Shown here: positions 15,253 to 24,168 of the stretch, one piece after another
Numbering within the stretch: the first letter of the stretch is position 1
Layout of the letters: every line of letters begins with the position of its first letter
The notes under the pieces: generated by a model
The model's database searches: none
What the model saw: the letters and a program-made list of their open reading frames with translations, nothing else
Told to the model about the DNA's origin: nothing
Translations under genes and position numbers: made by a program
Origin: Pseudomonadota bacterium
Lineage (GTDB): Bacteria; Myxococcota_A; Polyangia; Haliangiales; Haliangiaceae
NCBI GenBank assembly: GCA_023430775.1
Contig: JAEYYY010000361.1
Span: 1-34,401, forward strand
Length of the DNA: 34,401 nt
Reading direction: 5' to 3'

Positions 15253-17330
15253 AGGCCGGGGATGCCCTGCTTGCCTTCCTTGATCTGCATCGTGGAGGCC
15301 TTGAGCTCGTCGGGCGAGATCGGCTGGTAGAAGCCACCGAGGTGGGCCGACAGGAACGCCTCCATCACCGCGAAGAACGCGATGTTGTTTTCCGGGCGGT
15401 GGAAGCCGTGGCCCTCGTCGGGGAACAGGACGTAGGTGACGGGGAGGCCGTGCTTCTTCATCGCGGCGACGATCTGCTCGGACTCTGCCTGCTTGACGCG
15501 CGGATCGTTGGCGCCCTGGCCGATCAGGAGCGGCCTGGAGATCTTCTGGACGTGCGTGAGCGGCGAGGCCTGCACGAGGAGGGCCTTGCCTTCGTCGGTG
15601 TTCGGGTTGCCCATCCGCGTGTGGAACACGGCGACGAACGGTGCCCAGTACGGCGGGATCGAGCCGAGGAGCGTGAGGAGGTTCGACGGGCCGACGATAT
15701 CGACGCCACACGCGAACACGTCGGGCGTGCCGGTGAGCCCCCACAGCGTGGCGTAGCCACCGTAGCTGCCACCCGCGATGCAGATCTTGTCCTTGGGCGC
15801 GACGTTCTGCTTGATCGACCACTCGACGGCATCGATCAGGTCATCGTGCATGGTCTTGCCCCACTGCAGGTTGCCCGCGTTGAGGAAGCGCTTCCCGAAC
15901 CCGGTCGAGCCGCGATAGTTGACGGACAGGACGGCGTAGCCGCGGTTCGCGAGCTGCTGGTGAACGGGGTGGAAGCCCCAGTCGTCGCGCGCCCACGGAC
16001 CACCGTGGACCCACAGGACCATCGGGACCGGCGTGTTGGCCTTGCCATCGCCGTCGGGATCGGCGGCCGCGGGGAGGGAGAGATAGCTGACGAGCTCGAG
16101 GCCATCGCGCGCCGGGATGGTGACCGGCCACATCTTGACGAGCGGTTGCTTGAAGAGCTCCGGTTGCGGCGAGAACAGGAACGTCGCCTTCTGCGTCGCG
16201 CGGTCCCACAGGTAGTAGGCAGACTTGCGATCGGAGGCGAGGGCGACGACCCACTTCTTGTCGTCGAGCGTGCGCGAGGTCAGGTTGACGTCGGCGCCAT
16301 CCTCGAGCTTGGCGAGCGCGGCGAAGTCTTTCTCGATCGACTTGTCGAGGAACTTCCAGACGACGCGCGCGGGATCGAAGGCGACCGCCTGCACCGTGTG
16401 CTTGGTCGGGTGGACGATCGCGTTGCCGACGTCGGCCTTCGGATGCTCGGCGAGGACCTTGACCTTCTTGGTGGTGAGGTTGCGCTCGACGAACGCGGCG
16501 GTATCGCGGCCGCGCGACTCGGTGAGGTAGATCGACTTGTTGTCGGGCGAGAAGCCGGCGATGCCGGTGGTCTCCGCATCCTCGAACGGGATGGTGTCGA
16601 ACGGCTTCCAGGTCTTGCCGTCGCGGATCAGGATCGCGGTCGAGCCATCCGGGTTCTTCTTCTGGGCGAAGCGAACCTTGTAGGCGTTGTCGAGCGTGAA
16701 CCCGAGGTAGCCATCGTCGTTCTGGACGACGAGCGTGCGGTTGCCGGTGGCGAGGTCGTACTCGTGAAGGTCGAAGACCTTGGGATCGCGATCGTTGATC
16801 GAGATCCACACCTTGTTCGGTTGCTTGGGATCGAGGGCGACGAGCTCGGCGCGCGCTCCCTTGTTCGGCGTCAGCTCGGTGGTCTTGCCATCGCTGACGT
16901 CGGTCTTGAACAGGTGGTAGTTCTCGTCACCGCCGACGTCCTGCTGGTAGAGGATGTGCTTGCTGGTGAACGCCCAGTTGTAGCCGGGGATCGGGCGGGT
17001 CTTCTCGTCGGTGATCGCCTTCGCCTGATCGAGCTTGTCGATCGGCGCGACCCAGACGTTCATGACGCCGTTCTTCGGCGCCATCCACGACAGCTGCTTG
17101 CCGTCGGGGGACAGCCGCACCGCGACGCGCTCGGGGTTGCCGAACAGCAGCGCGCGCGGGATCAGATCGTTCTTCGGCTTCCCGACGGCGGCCTTGGGCG
17201 GCGGCGGCGCCGGAGGCGTCGTCGAATCGGACGGCGTCGGATCGGGCGTGGGCCCGGGCAGCGTGGGAGCCGGCGACGGCGACGAGCCACCGCACGCGGC
17301 AAGGAGGAGCAAGCCTGTGAGCGCCTTCAT
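15249..17330 (-). CDS. S9 prolyl-oligopeptidase-family lipoprotein
   Basis: The chosen ATG at 17330 begins with MKALTGLLLLAAC, a lipobox signal (Cys13), followed by a Pro/Ser-rich linker; the frame extends upstream but lacks features there. Of 693 residues, about 70-420 form a beta-propeller (blades such as LSPDGKQLSWMAPKNGVMNVW), and the C-terminal third is an alpha/beta hydrolase. The catalytic triad is visible: Ser522 in GGSYGGY, Asp609 in GANDPRV and His641 in GHGFHRPEN. Such enzymes cleave peptides or acyl-peptides; here it would work in the periplasm or at the cell surface. Substrate not predictable. It lies 20 bp downstream of the PHP gene, probably in one operon. Confidence 0.93.
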   Translation of the reverse strand: MKALTGLLLLAACGGSSPSPAPTLPGPTPDPTPSDSTTPPAPPPPKAAVGKPKNDLIPRALLFGNPERVAVRLSPDGKQLSWMAPKNGVMNVWVAPIDKLDQAKAITDEKTRPIPGYNWAFTSKHILYQQDVGGDENYHLFKTDVSDGKTTELTPNKGARAELVALDPKQPNKVWISINDRDPKVFDLHEYDLATGNRTLVVQNDDGYLGFTLDNAYKVRFAQKKNPDGSTAILIRDGKTWKPFDTIPFEDAETTGIAGFSPDNKSIYLTESRGRDTAAFVERNLTTKKVKVLAEHPKADVGNAIVHPTKHTVQAVAFDPARVVWKFLDKSIEKDFAALAKLEDGADVNLTSRTLDDKKWVVALASDRKSAYYLWDRATQKATFLFSPQPELFKQPLVKMWPVTIPARDGLELVSYLSLPAAADPDGDGKANTPVPMVLWVHGGPWARDDWGFHPVHQQLANRGYAVLSVNYRGSTGFGKRFLNAGNLQWGKTMHDDLIDAVEWSIKQNVAPKDKICIAGGSYGGYATLWGLTGTPDVFACGVDIVGPSNLLTLLGSIPPYWAPFVAVFHTRMGNPNTDEGKALLVQASPLTHVQKISRPLLIGQGANDPRVKQAESEQIVAAMKKHGLPVTYVLFPDEGHGFHRPENNIAFFAVMEAFLSAHLGGFYQPISPDELKASTMQIKEGKQGIPGL

Positions 17331-17350
17331 ATGGCGCGCAGCATGCCGCG

Positions 17351-18154
17351 TCAGCCGAGCCAGCGCACGAGGGCTTCGCTGCGATCGTCGGGAAGATCGA
17401 CGCCGACCTCGGCCTGGGCTTCCTCCGGACCGTGCCAGTCCGAGCCCCCGGTACACACCAGGCCGAGCGAATCCGCCACAGCAAGCCAGCGCGAACGTTC
17501 GCGGGCGTCGTAAGCACCGTGAAATGCCTCGATGCCGTCGAGGCCGCGATCCTTGTAGGTGCGGAGCATGGCGGCGGACCGCTCGTCGTAGAGATGCGGA
17601 TGGGCGAGGGACAGCGCGGCCCCGGCGTCGCGACCGAGCTCGATGGCGTCGGCGAGCGACAGCGCCTTGTGCGGGACGTCGACGGGGCCGTGGTCGTGCA
17701 GGTGGCGACTGAACGCGTCCTTCATGGAGGATGCTTGCCTGGTGGCGACCATCAGCTTCGCGAGATCGGGGCGGCCGACCGAGCGATGGTTGGCTTCCTC
17801 GAGGAGCTGCGTGATGTCGAGGCGAATGCCGCGCATCTCGAGCTTGGTGGCCATCACCTTGACGCGGTTCTTGCGCGCCTCGCGGAGCACGTCGAGCCGC
17901 GCGAGCAGGTGGTCCCAGTCGCCGCCGCGATCGTAGGCGAGCACGTGGATGGTGCGCTGCATGTCATCGGAGCACGACAGCTCGACCGCGCGGATCGAGC
18001 GCGCGCCCGCGACGGGGAGGCCGGTCCCGGCGCAGGTGTCGTGGTCGGTGAGCGCGAACACGGCCACGCCACGCTCGGCGGCGCGCGCCGCGACCTTGTC
18101 GGGGGCCTCGCTGCCGTCGGAGCAGGTGGAATGGCAGTGGAGCTCGAAGCGCAT
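17351..18154 (-). CDS. PHP-domain phosphoesterase (TrpH/YciV type)
   Basis: A 267-residue protein starting MRFELHCHSTCSDG. Metal ligands of the PHP fold are visible: His6, His8, Asp13, the TDHDT motif (36-40), Glu58 in AVELS, and a late GSDWHG. This layout matches the TrpH/YciV family, members of which hydrolyse 3',5'-nucleoside bisphosphates or trim short RNA 5' ends in the cytoplasm. A VGRPDLAKLMV segment in the middle is also typical. It is divergent from a kinase gene with only 38 bp between starts, and the S9 peptidase gene follows 20 bp downstream. Confidence 0.9.
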   Translation of the reverse strand: MRFELHCHSTCSDGSEAPDKVAARAAERGVAVFALTDHDTCAGTGLPVAGARSIRAVELSCSDDMQRTIHVLAYDRGGDWDHLLARLDVLREARKNRVKVMATKLEMRGIRLDITQLLEEANHRSVGRPDLAKLMVATRQASSMKDAFSRHLHDHGPVDVPHKALSLADAIELGRDAGAALSLAHPHLYDERSAAMLRTYKDRGLDGIEAFHGAYDARERSRWLAVADSLGLVCTGGSDWHGPEEAQAEVGVDLPDDRSEALVRWLG

Positions 18155-18192
18155 GCGTGTCGCTGTCTTATACCTGCTAAACTCGGCCGCTG
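18155..18192. promoter_or_regulatory. Compact divergent promoter region (PHP gene / kinase gene)
   Basis: Only 38 bp separate the two start codons. On the minus strand TATAAG (complement of 18167-18172) matches five of six -10 positions, 12 nt before the PHP ATG. On the plus strand TAAACT (18178-18183) matches four of six, 9 nt before the kinase ATG. Neither gene has a Shine-Dalgarno sequence, so both transcripts could be leaderless. No good -35 is present for either. Confidence 0.35.
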
Positions 18193-19964
<1,772 letters not shown>

Positions 19965-19965
<1 letters not shown>

Positions 19966-20520
19966 TGCGCTGGGCGATGGCCGCGCTGCTCGCCGTGCAC
20001 TTCGACGCGGCCGCTGCGCCGTGCGTGGACCGGGCGACCGGAGAAGACGAGCGCCGCCGTCGACCGCGCCAACCGCGCTCGCTATCGCGCGGCGATCAAG
20101 AAGCAAGGCTTCGAGAGCGTCACGCTCGAGCGCATCGTGTGGGACGAGGTCGATCGAACGAGCGCCTCGTGCCGCACCAGCGACCCGGCGCGCTGCGTGA
20201 TCCAGCGAGACGGCAAGACCGTGATCGCGATCGGCCCACACGCGGCCGGCTGTCGCCCTGCCCCGGATGTCGACTTCATTCGGCGCGGCAACCAGGTGTT
20301 CCGCGTCGAGCACGATCTGCTGGCCGGCGCGACGCGCGCGCTTGCCGTTTGCGAATGCGAACGCGCGCACGGTTGTGGTGTCCGCGATCCCACGCGGTCG
20401 TTCGGCTACGTGCTTCCCCGCGGGCTGCGATACGCCGGCACCCAGCGCATCGCGCACGCGGTCGATGACCTCGAGGTCACGTACCGGGCGCAATGCACGC
20501 CGGTGCGCACGCCGCCGTAG
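19965..20520 (+). pseudogene. Exported protein gene with an apparent +1 frameshift
   Basis: The ATG at 19965 overlaps the kinase stop and opens with a signal-peptide-like stretch (MRWAMAALLAVHFDAAAAPC). This frame then becomes Arg-rich and non-coding in character. From about 20040 the +1 frame reads as a plausible protein (EKTSAAVDRANRARYRAAIKK, then several Cys-containing segments) to TAG at 20518-20520, yet has no ATG or GTG before 20137. The 556-nt span is one base over a multiple of three. One extra base near 20030-20045 (for example a G in ACCGGAG) would join both halves into one ~184-residue secreted protein. It is either a real frameshift or a sequence error; the family is not recognised. 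Confidence 0.6.
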
Positions 20521-20561
20521 CGAGGACGTTTCGGTCCAGGCGCGCAGCGATCTCGGCAGTG

Positions 20562-21038
20562 TCAGACGTGGTCGAGCAGCTCCTTGTGGTACTCGGCGAG
20601 CGCGCGGTCGTAGCGATCGAAGGAGCCGGGCTTCGCGACATCGAGGGCGACGCCGAGCATCGCCGCCAGCGCCGCGCGTGGGTGACCCGCGGAGAGCAGC
20701 GCGAGTGCGAGGAACGCGGCGAATGCGGGGTAGTCCGGATCGTCGGCGACGGCCTGGCCGAGGATCGCGACGGCGTCGTCGATGCGGCCGACGTTGCGCA
20801 GCGTCGAGCCATAACCGACCAGGAAGTTGCGGCGCAGCTCCGCCGGGACACCGAGCTGGTAGGCCTCGTCGTAGTGGCGGATCGCCTGGTGCTCGAGGTT
20901 GTTGCGATCGTGGGCGTAGGCGGCCTCGATCTGGACGAGCACGTTGCTCGGCTGCTGTTGCACCAGCGAGCGCGCCGCCGCGAGGTGCTCCTCGTGCTTG
21001 CCGGCCTCGCGCAGCGCGCGGACTTCATCGACGGTCAT
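20562..21038 (-). CDS. Soluble TPR-like protein (158 aa)
   Basis: The ATG at 21038 overlaps the EVE gene's stop (ATGA). It opens with TVDEVRALREAGKHEEHLAAARSL and contains about three helical repeats with the spacing of tetratricopeptides (Q-I-E-A-A-Y-A-H-D, L-G-x-P-A-E-L-R-x-N-F, G-Y-G-S-T-L-R-N-V-G-R-I-D-D-A). This matches a widespread, uncharacterised family of ~160-residue cytoplasmic TPR proteins. No signal peptide. It is the last gene of the MBL-EVE-TPR operon. Confidence 0.82.
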   Translation of the reverse strand: MTVDEVRALREAGKHEEHLAAARSLVQQQPSNVLVQIEAAYAHDRNNLEHQAIRHYDEAYQLGVPAELRRNFLVGYGSTLRNVGRIDDAVAILGQAVADDPDYPAFAAFLALALLSAGHPRAALAAMLGVALDVAKPGSFDRYDRALAEYHKELLDHV

Positions 21039-21592
21039 CGCTTCTTTGCCTTGGTCTTGGGCTTCGAGGTCGGCTTGTTCGCCGGCTTCTTGACTGGTGG
21101 TTTCTTCGCCGGCTTCTTGGGCCTGGGCGGCGGCTCCCACGGCGTGTCGGCGAGCGCGACGATGTGCTGGTACTCGGCTTCGCTGACCGGCTGTACCGAC
21201 AGCCTGCCCTGCCGCAGCAGCACCATGTCCTGCAGCGCCTTGTCACCACGGATGCGCTCGAGCGCGACCAGGTTGGGCAACGTGGAGACGTACTCGACCT
21301 CGACACAGTCCCACTTCGGCTTGTCGCGCGTCGACGTGTCGTCGAAGTACTTCGACGACGGATCGAACTGGGTCTCGTCGACGAGCTTGACCTGCGAGAC
21401 GCGCGCGAGCCCGGCGACACCCGGCGGATCGCAGCTCGAGTGATAGAACAGCACCGCGTCGCCGACCGACATGTTGCGCATGTGGAAGCGCGCGAACGTG
21501 CTGCGCACGCCGGACCACGGCTCGACGCGCCGCTGCTCGAGATCCGCGATCGAGAACTCGTCGGGCTCGGTCTTCATCAGCCAGTACTTCAT
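21035..21592 (-). CDS. EVE-domain protein with histone-H1-like basic tail (185 aa)
   Basis: Residues 1-150 form an EVE domain of the PUA-like fold: MKYWLMKTEPDEFSIADL, then WSGVRSTFARFHMRNM, GDAVLFYHSSCDPPGVAGLARV and a PKWDCVEVEYV strand. EVE domains bind modified bases in DNA or RNA. After PWEPPPRPK comes a ~27-residue tail of Lys, Pro and Ala (KKPAKKPPVKKP and onward), like histone H1 tails, which would add nonspecific nucleic-acid affinity. The start overlaps the MBL gene stop, and the stop overlaps the TPR gene start, so the three genes are coupled. Confidence 0.92.
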   Translation of the reverse strand: MKYWLMKTEPDEFSIADLEQRRVEPWSGVRSTFARFHMRNMSVGDAVLFYHSSCDPPGVAGLARVSQVKLVDETQFDPSSKYFDDTSTRDKPKWDCVEVEYVSTLPNLVALERIRGDKALQDMVLLRQGRLSVQPVSEAEYQHIVALADTPWEPPPRPKKPAKKPPVKKPANKPTSKPKTKAKKR

Positions 21593-22527
21593 GCGGGCTT
21601 CCCGACCTCGAGCGTGCCGATCGGGAGGTCGCGCGAGGCCGCACGGACTTCGTCGGCAAAGCCGGTGAGGTTGACGTTGAACGAGAATCTGGTCCTCGCA
21701 TCGAGCGGACGGAAGAAGTCGTCGTAGTGGGTCGGGATGACGACCGCCGGCGACAGCGCACGCAGGATGCGCTCGACGTAGCGCTCGGTGAAGCGACGGC
21801 CGGAGATGCCGCACAGGAACACGTCGACGTCGCGATCGACGATCTCGTCCTCGAGCAGATCGGCGGAGCCTTGATGGTAGATGCGGACGCCCGCGACCTC
21901 GATCGCGATGCCCCACACCTGACCGCAGCAGTAGGCCTGCGCGGTCAGTCCCTCGACGTGCTCGCAGGTCAGCTCGCCCGAGTACGGGATGCCGAGGCCG
22001 AGCTGGAGCTTGCTGTGGATGCTCGGCACGAAATGAAAGCGAAACGGCCCGACCTCGTAGTCGCGCTTCGGCTCGACGACGACCGCCTGCTCCGCGAGGC
22101 CGTGCAGCCCCATCAGGTGCTGGAGCGACGACGAGCCGTACGTCTTGCAGCCGTGGGCCTGCGCGATCGCCGGCACGTCGAGCGCGTGATCGAAGTGGGT
22201 GTGGCCGACCAGCACGGCATCCGCCCGATCGACGTACTTCGTGACCGCGGCGGGCGAGCTCGGCACGACGCGGCGGAGCGCGACCGCGGCGAGCGGGATT
22301 CGCGTCACGTACGGATCGATCCAGATCACCGTGCCCTGGTACGCCAGCCGGAATCCGGCGGTGCCGAACCACGTCAGCTCGAGGCCGGCGGGCAGCGTCC
22401 TGGTCCACGCGAGCTGCCGAGCCGTTAGCAAGTCGCTCTCGTGTTGGCGGCGTGCGGTCGCCAAGTATGCGAGGCCGGCTCCGATATGGCCAAGCGGGCC
22501 TGAAAACCGACCTGTCACGGCGTGCAC
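21589..22527 (-). CDS. MBL-fold metal-dependent hydrolase (UlaG/NAPE-PLD-like)
   Basis: A GTG at 22527 gives 312 residues; the first ~45 are poorly conserved in character, and a later start is possible. The core opens with LTWFGTAGFRLAYQGTVIWIDPYV, followed by the metal motif HTHFDH (109-114), YHQGSADLLE and a final PTHYDDFFRPL. This is the UlaG/NAPE-PLD/YhfI-like branch of the metallo-beta-lactamase superfamily, whose members cleave phosphodiester or lactone bonds. No signal is obvious, so it is probably cytoplasmic. It heads a three-gene operon and is divergent from sodB. Confidence 0.88.
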   Translation of the reverse strand: MHAVTGRFSGPLGHIGAGLAYLATARRQHESDLLTARQLAWTRTLPAGLELTWFGTAGFRLAYQGTVIWIDPYVTRIPLAAVALRRVVPSSPAAVTKYVDRADAVLVGHTHFDHALDVPAIAQAHGCKTYGSSSLQHLMGLHGLAEQAVVVEPKRDYEVGPFRFHFVPSIHSKLQLGLGIPYSGELTCEHVEGLTAQAYCCGQVWGIAIEVAGVRIYHQGSADLLEDEIVDRDVDVFLCGISGRRFTERYVERILRALSPAVVIPTHYDDFFRPLDARTRFSFNVNLTGFADEVRAASRDLPIGTLEVGKPA

Positions 22528-22582
22528 TTTACTCCGCTCCCGTGTCGCGTGACTCGCCCGACGGGGCTACAACCGTTCCACC

Positions 22583-22590
22583 AAAGGAGA
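22583..22590 (+). promoter_or_regulatory. Ribosome-binding site of sodB
   Basis: AAAGGAGA ends 5 nt before the ATG at 22596. It is one of the few strong Shine-Dalgarno sequences here and fixes the sodB start, although the frame is open further upstream to 22452. Confidence 0.75.
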
Positions 22591-22595
22591 CAGTC

Positions 22596-23189
22596 ATGGC
22601 TTTCACCCTTCCGGAACTTCCCTGGGCCAAGGACGCGCTGGCGCCCACCATCTCGGCCGAGACGATCGACTACCACTACGGCAAGCACCACAAGGCGTAC
22701 GTCGACAACCTCAACAAGTTCGCCGAAGGCACCAAGTACGCGACGATGTCCCTCGAGGAGGTCGTCAAGGCGTCGGCCGGTCAGGCGTCGGAGAAGAAGA
22801 TCTTCAACAACTCGGCGCAGGTCTGGAACCACACGTTCTTCTGGAACTCGCTCGCGCCCAAGGCCGGCGGTAACCCGAGCGGCGCGATCGCCGGCGCGAT
22901 CGACAAGGCGTTCGGCAGCTTCGCCGACTTCAAGACCAAGTTCTCCGAGGCCGCGGCCGGCCAGTTCGGCTCGGGCGGGGCGTGGCTGGTCAAGAACGCC
23001 GATGGCGGCCTCGCGATCGAGACCACCGCGACCGCCGAGACCCCGTTCGCGACGGGCAAGAAGTGCGTGCTGACGATCGACGTCTGGGAGCACGCCTACT
23101 ACATCGACTATCGCAACGCGCGCCCGAAGTTCATCGAGGCCTGGTGGAACCTGGTCAACTGGGACTTCGCGAACAAGAACTTCGCGTAG
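22596..23189 (+). CDS. sodB: Superoxide dismutase, iron type
   Basis: The 197-residue protein has all features of Fe/Mn superoxide dismutase. Metal ligands are His27, His79 (QVWNHTFFW), Asp162 and His166 (DVWEHAYY). Gln75 in FNNSAQVWNH sits where Fe-type enzymes carry their active-site glutamine (Gln69 of E. coli SodB), whereas Mn enzymes usually place it in the C-terminal domain. The motif GGNPSGAIAGAI is also Fe-type. It converts superoxide to oxygen and hydrogen peroxide in the cytoplasm. It stands alone with its own ribosome-binding site and is divergent from the MBL hydrolase operon. Confidence 0.97.
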   Translation: MAFTLPELPWAKDALAPTISAETIDYHYGKHHKAYVDNLNKFAEGTKYATMSLEEVVKASAGQASEKKIFNNSAQVWNHTFFWNSLAPKAGGNPSGAIAGAIDKAFGSFADFKTKFSEAAAGQFGSGGAWLVKNADGGLAIETTATAETPFATGKKCVLTIDVWEHAYYIDYRNARPKFIEAWWNLVNWDFANKNFA

Positions 23190-23190
23190 C

Positions 23191-23364
23191 TCAGCGTTCG
23201 AGCTTCATGCCGTTCTTGGCGGCGAGCGCGTCGACCTCGGCCTGCGTGCCGCCGGTGTACTCGGTGACGCGCCCCATATCAAAGAGCTTCACGTTCCAGG
23301 TCTGACCGTTATTGGTGGACCGCGCCTCGATGCTCTTCTTGTCCCCGATGTAGCGTCGAATCAT
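23191..23364 (-). CDS. Conserved-looking small protein (57 aa)
   Basis: A short frame from ATG 23364 to TGA at 23191 encodes a 57-residue protein beginning MIRRYIGDKKSIEARS and ending AAKNGMKLER. Composition is normal for a soluble protein (balanced charge, W, Y, F, G-G turn), and third positions are mostly G/C. It starts 9 bp after the stop of the LolE-like lipoprotein gene, so it may be the operon's second gene, and it ends one base after the sodB stop. No family is recognised and no strong ribosome-binding site is seen. Confidence 0.55.
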   Translation of the reverse strand: MIRRYIGDKKSIEARSTNNGQTWNVKLFDMGRVTEYTGGTQAEVDALAAKNGMKLER

Positions 23365-23373
23365 CGACGAACT

Positions 23374-24132
23374 CTACGCTACTTGGAGCTCGGGGTTGAG
23401 CGTTCGCCAGTCGAGGACTTCGTACTGATCGCCGAGCGCCGCGGCGAGCTCGCGAGCGACGCCGGCGGATCTGTGGTAGTCGGCGACGCGGATCTCGATC
23501 CCCATCGGGCTATCCCCGCGACCGATCATGTCCTGGTGAACGGCGCGGCTCGCGAACGCCAGCTCGCGATCGTATTGCTCGATCCCGGTGTGGATCACGC
23601 CGGTCACGCGGAACACGTAGGGGCGCGCGCTCGCGTCATCCACCGCCGCAGGCAGCGGCTTCAGGGTGACCGTGATCTCGTCACCGGGTCCGACGGCCAG
23701 TGTCGTGGCGAGCGCGTCGCCGAGCACGATGGCAGGCGGTGACGTTTCGGGAGCCGCCAGCGCGAACGCACCCTGCTTCACCATCGAGCCGGCTGCGCGC
23801 GTGATCGCGCCCGACGGCTCGACGCCCTTGATCGTGATGTGGATCGGCTCGGGCGCGGCAGGGGTCAGCGCGGTGGCCTCGCTGAACAAGAACGGCTCCG
23901 CCGAGATCACGCCGGCCAGCGTCCTCGCGCGGTCGACGATCACGCCGTACTCGAGGAGGCCGATTCGCTTGCTCAGCACGACGACGTGTCCGTTGATCGC
24001 GAGGGCCGTGGTGCGCAGCGGGTCATCCTCGCGCGGCTGCGCGGAGCCCGAGGTCTCGATCGGCGCGGAGCTCGGCGAGCCACAACCGAGCGCGAGAAGC
24101 GCGAGCCACTTGAGCACGCGGCAGTGTGCCAT
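23374..24132 (-). CDS. Lipoprotein resembling a stand-alone LolC/LolE periplasmic domain
   Basis: The ATG at 24132 begins with MAHCRVLKWLALLALGC, a lipobox signal (Cys17). The mature part tracks the periplasmic domain of LolC/LolE-type ABC permeases: AINGHVVVLSK, then a V-I-S-A-E-P-F-L-F-S-E-A segment, ITIKGVEPSG, IVLGDALATTLAVGPGDEITV, RPYVFRVTGVIHTGIEQYDRELAFAS and finally EVLDWRTLNPEL. In LolC/E this is followed by three membrane helices; here the frame stops four residues after LNPE, and the N-terminal helix is replaced by a lipoprotein signal. It therefore cannot be a transporter by itself. Resemblance is recognised by eye. Confidence 0.7.
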   Translation of the reverse strand: MAHCRVLKWLALLALGCGSPSSAPIETSGSAQPREDDPLRTTALAINGHVVVLSKRIGLLEYGVIVDRARTLAGVISAEPFLFSEATALTPAAPEPIHITIKGVEPSGAITRAAGSMVKQGAFALAAPETSPPAIVLGDALATTLAVGPGDEITVTLKPLPAAVDDASARPYVFRVTGVIHTGIEQYDRELAFASRAVHQDMIGRGDSPMGIEIRVADYHRSAGVARELAAALGDQYEVLDWRTLNPELQVA

Positions 24133-24140
24133 GGCCTCGC

Positions 24141-24153
24141 GTAACCGGGTTAC
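24141..24153. promoter_or_regulatory. Palindrome GTAACC-G-GGTTAC between divergent genes
   Basis: A perfect 6-bp inverted repeat with a one-base spacer lies in the 36 bp between the LolE-like lipoprotein and the TAXI gene. A TACATT (24151-24156) resembling a -10 overlaps its right arm. A regulator bound here could control both genes. A second palindrome, ATCGCGCGCGAT (24159-24170), overlaps the TAXI start codon. Confidence 0.4.
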
Positions 24154-24168
24154 ATTCGATCGCGCGCG

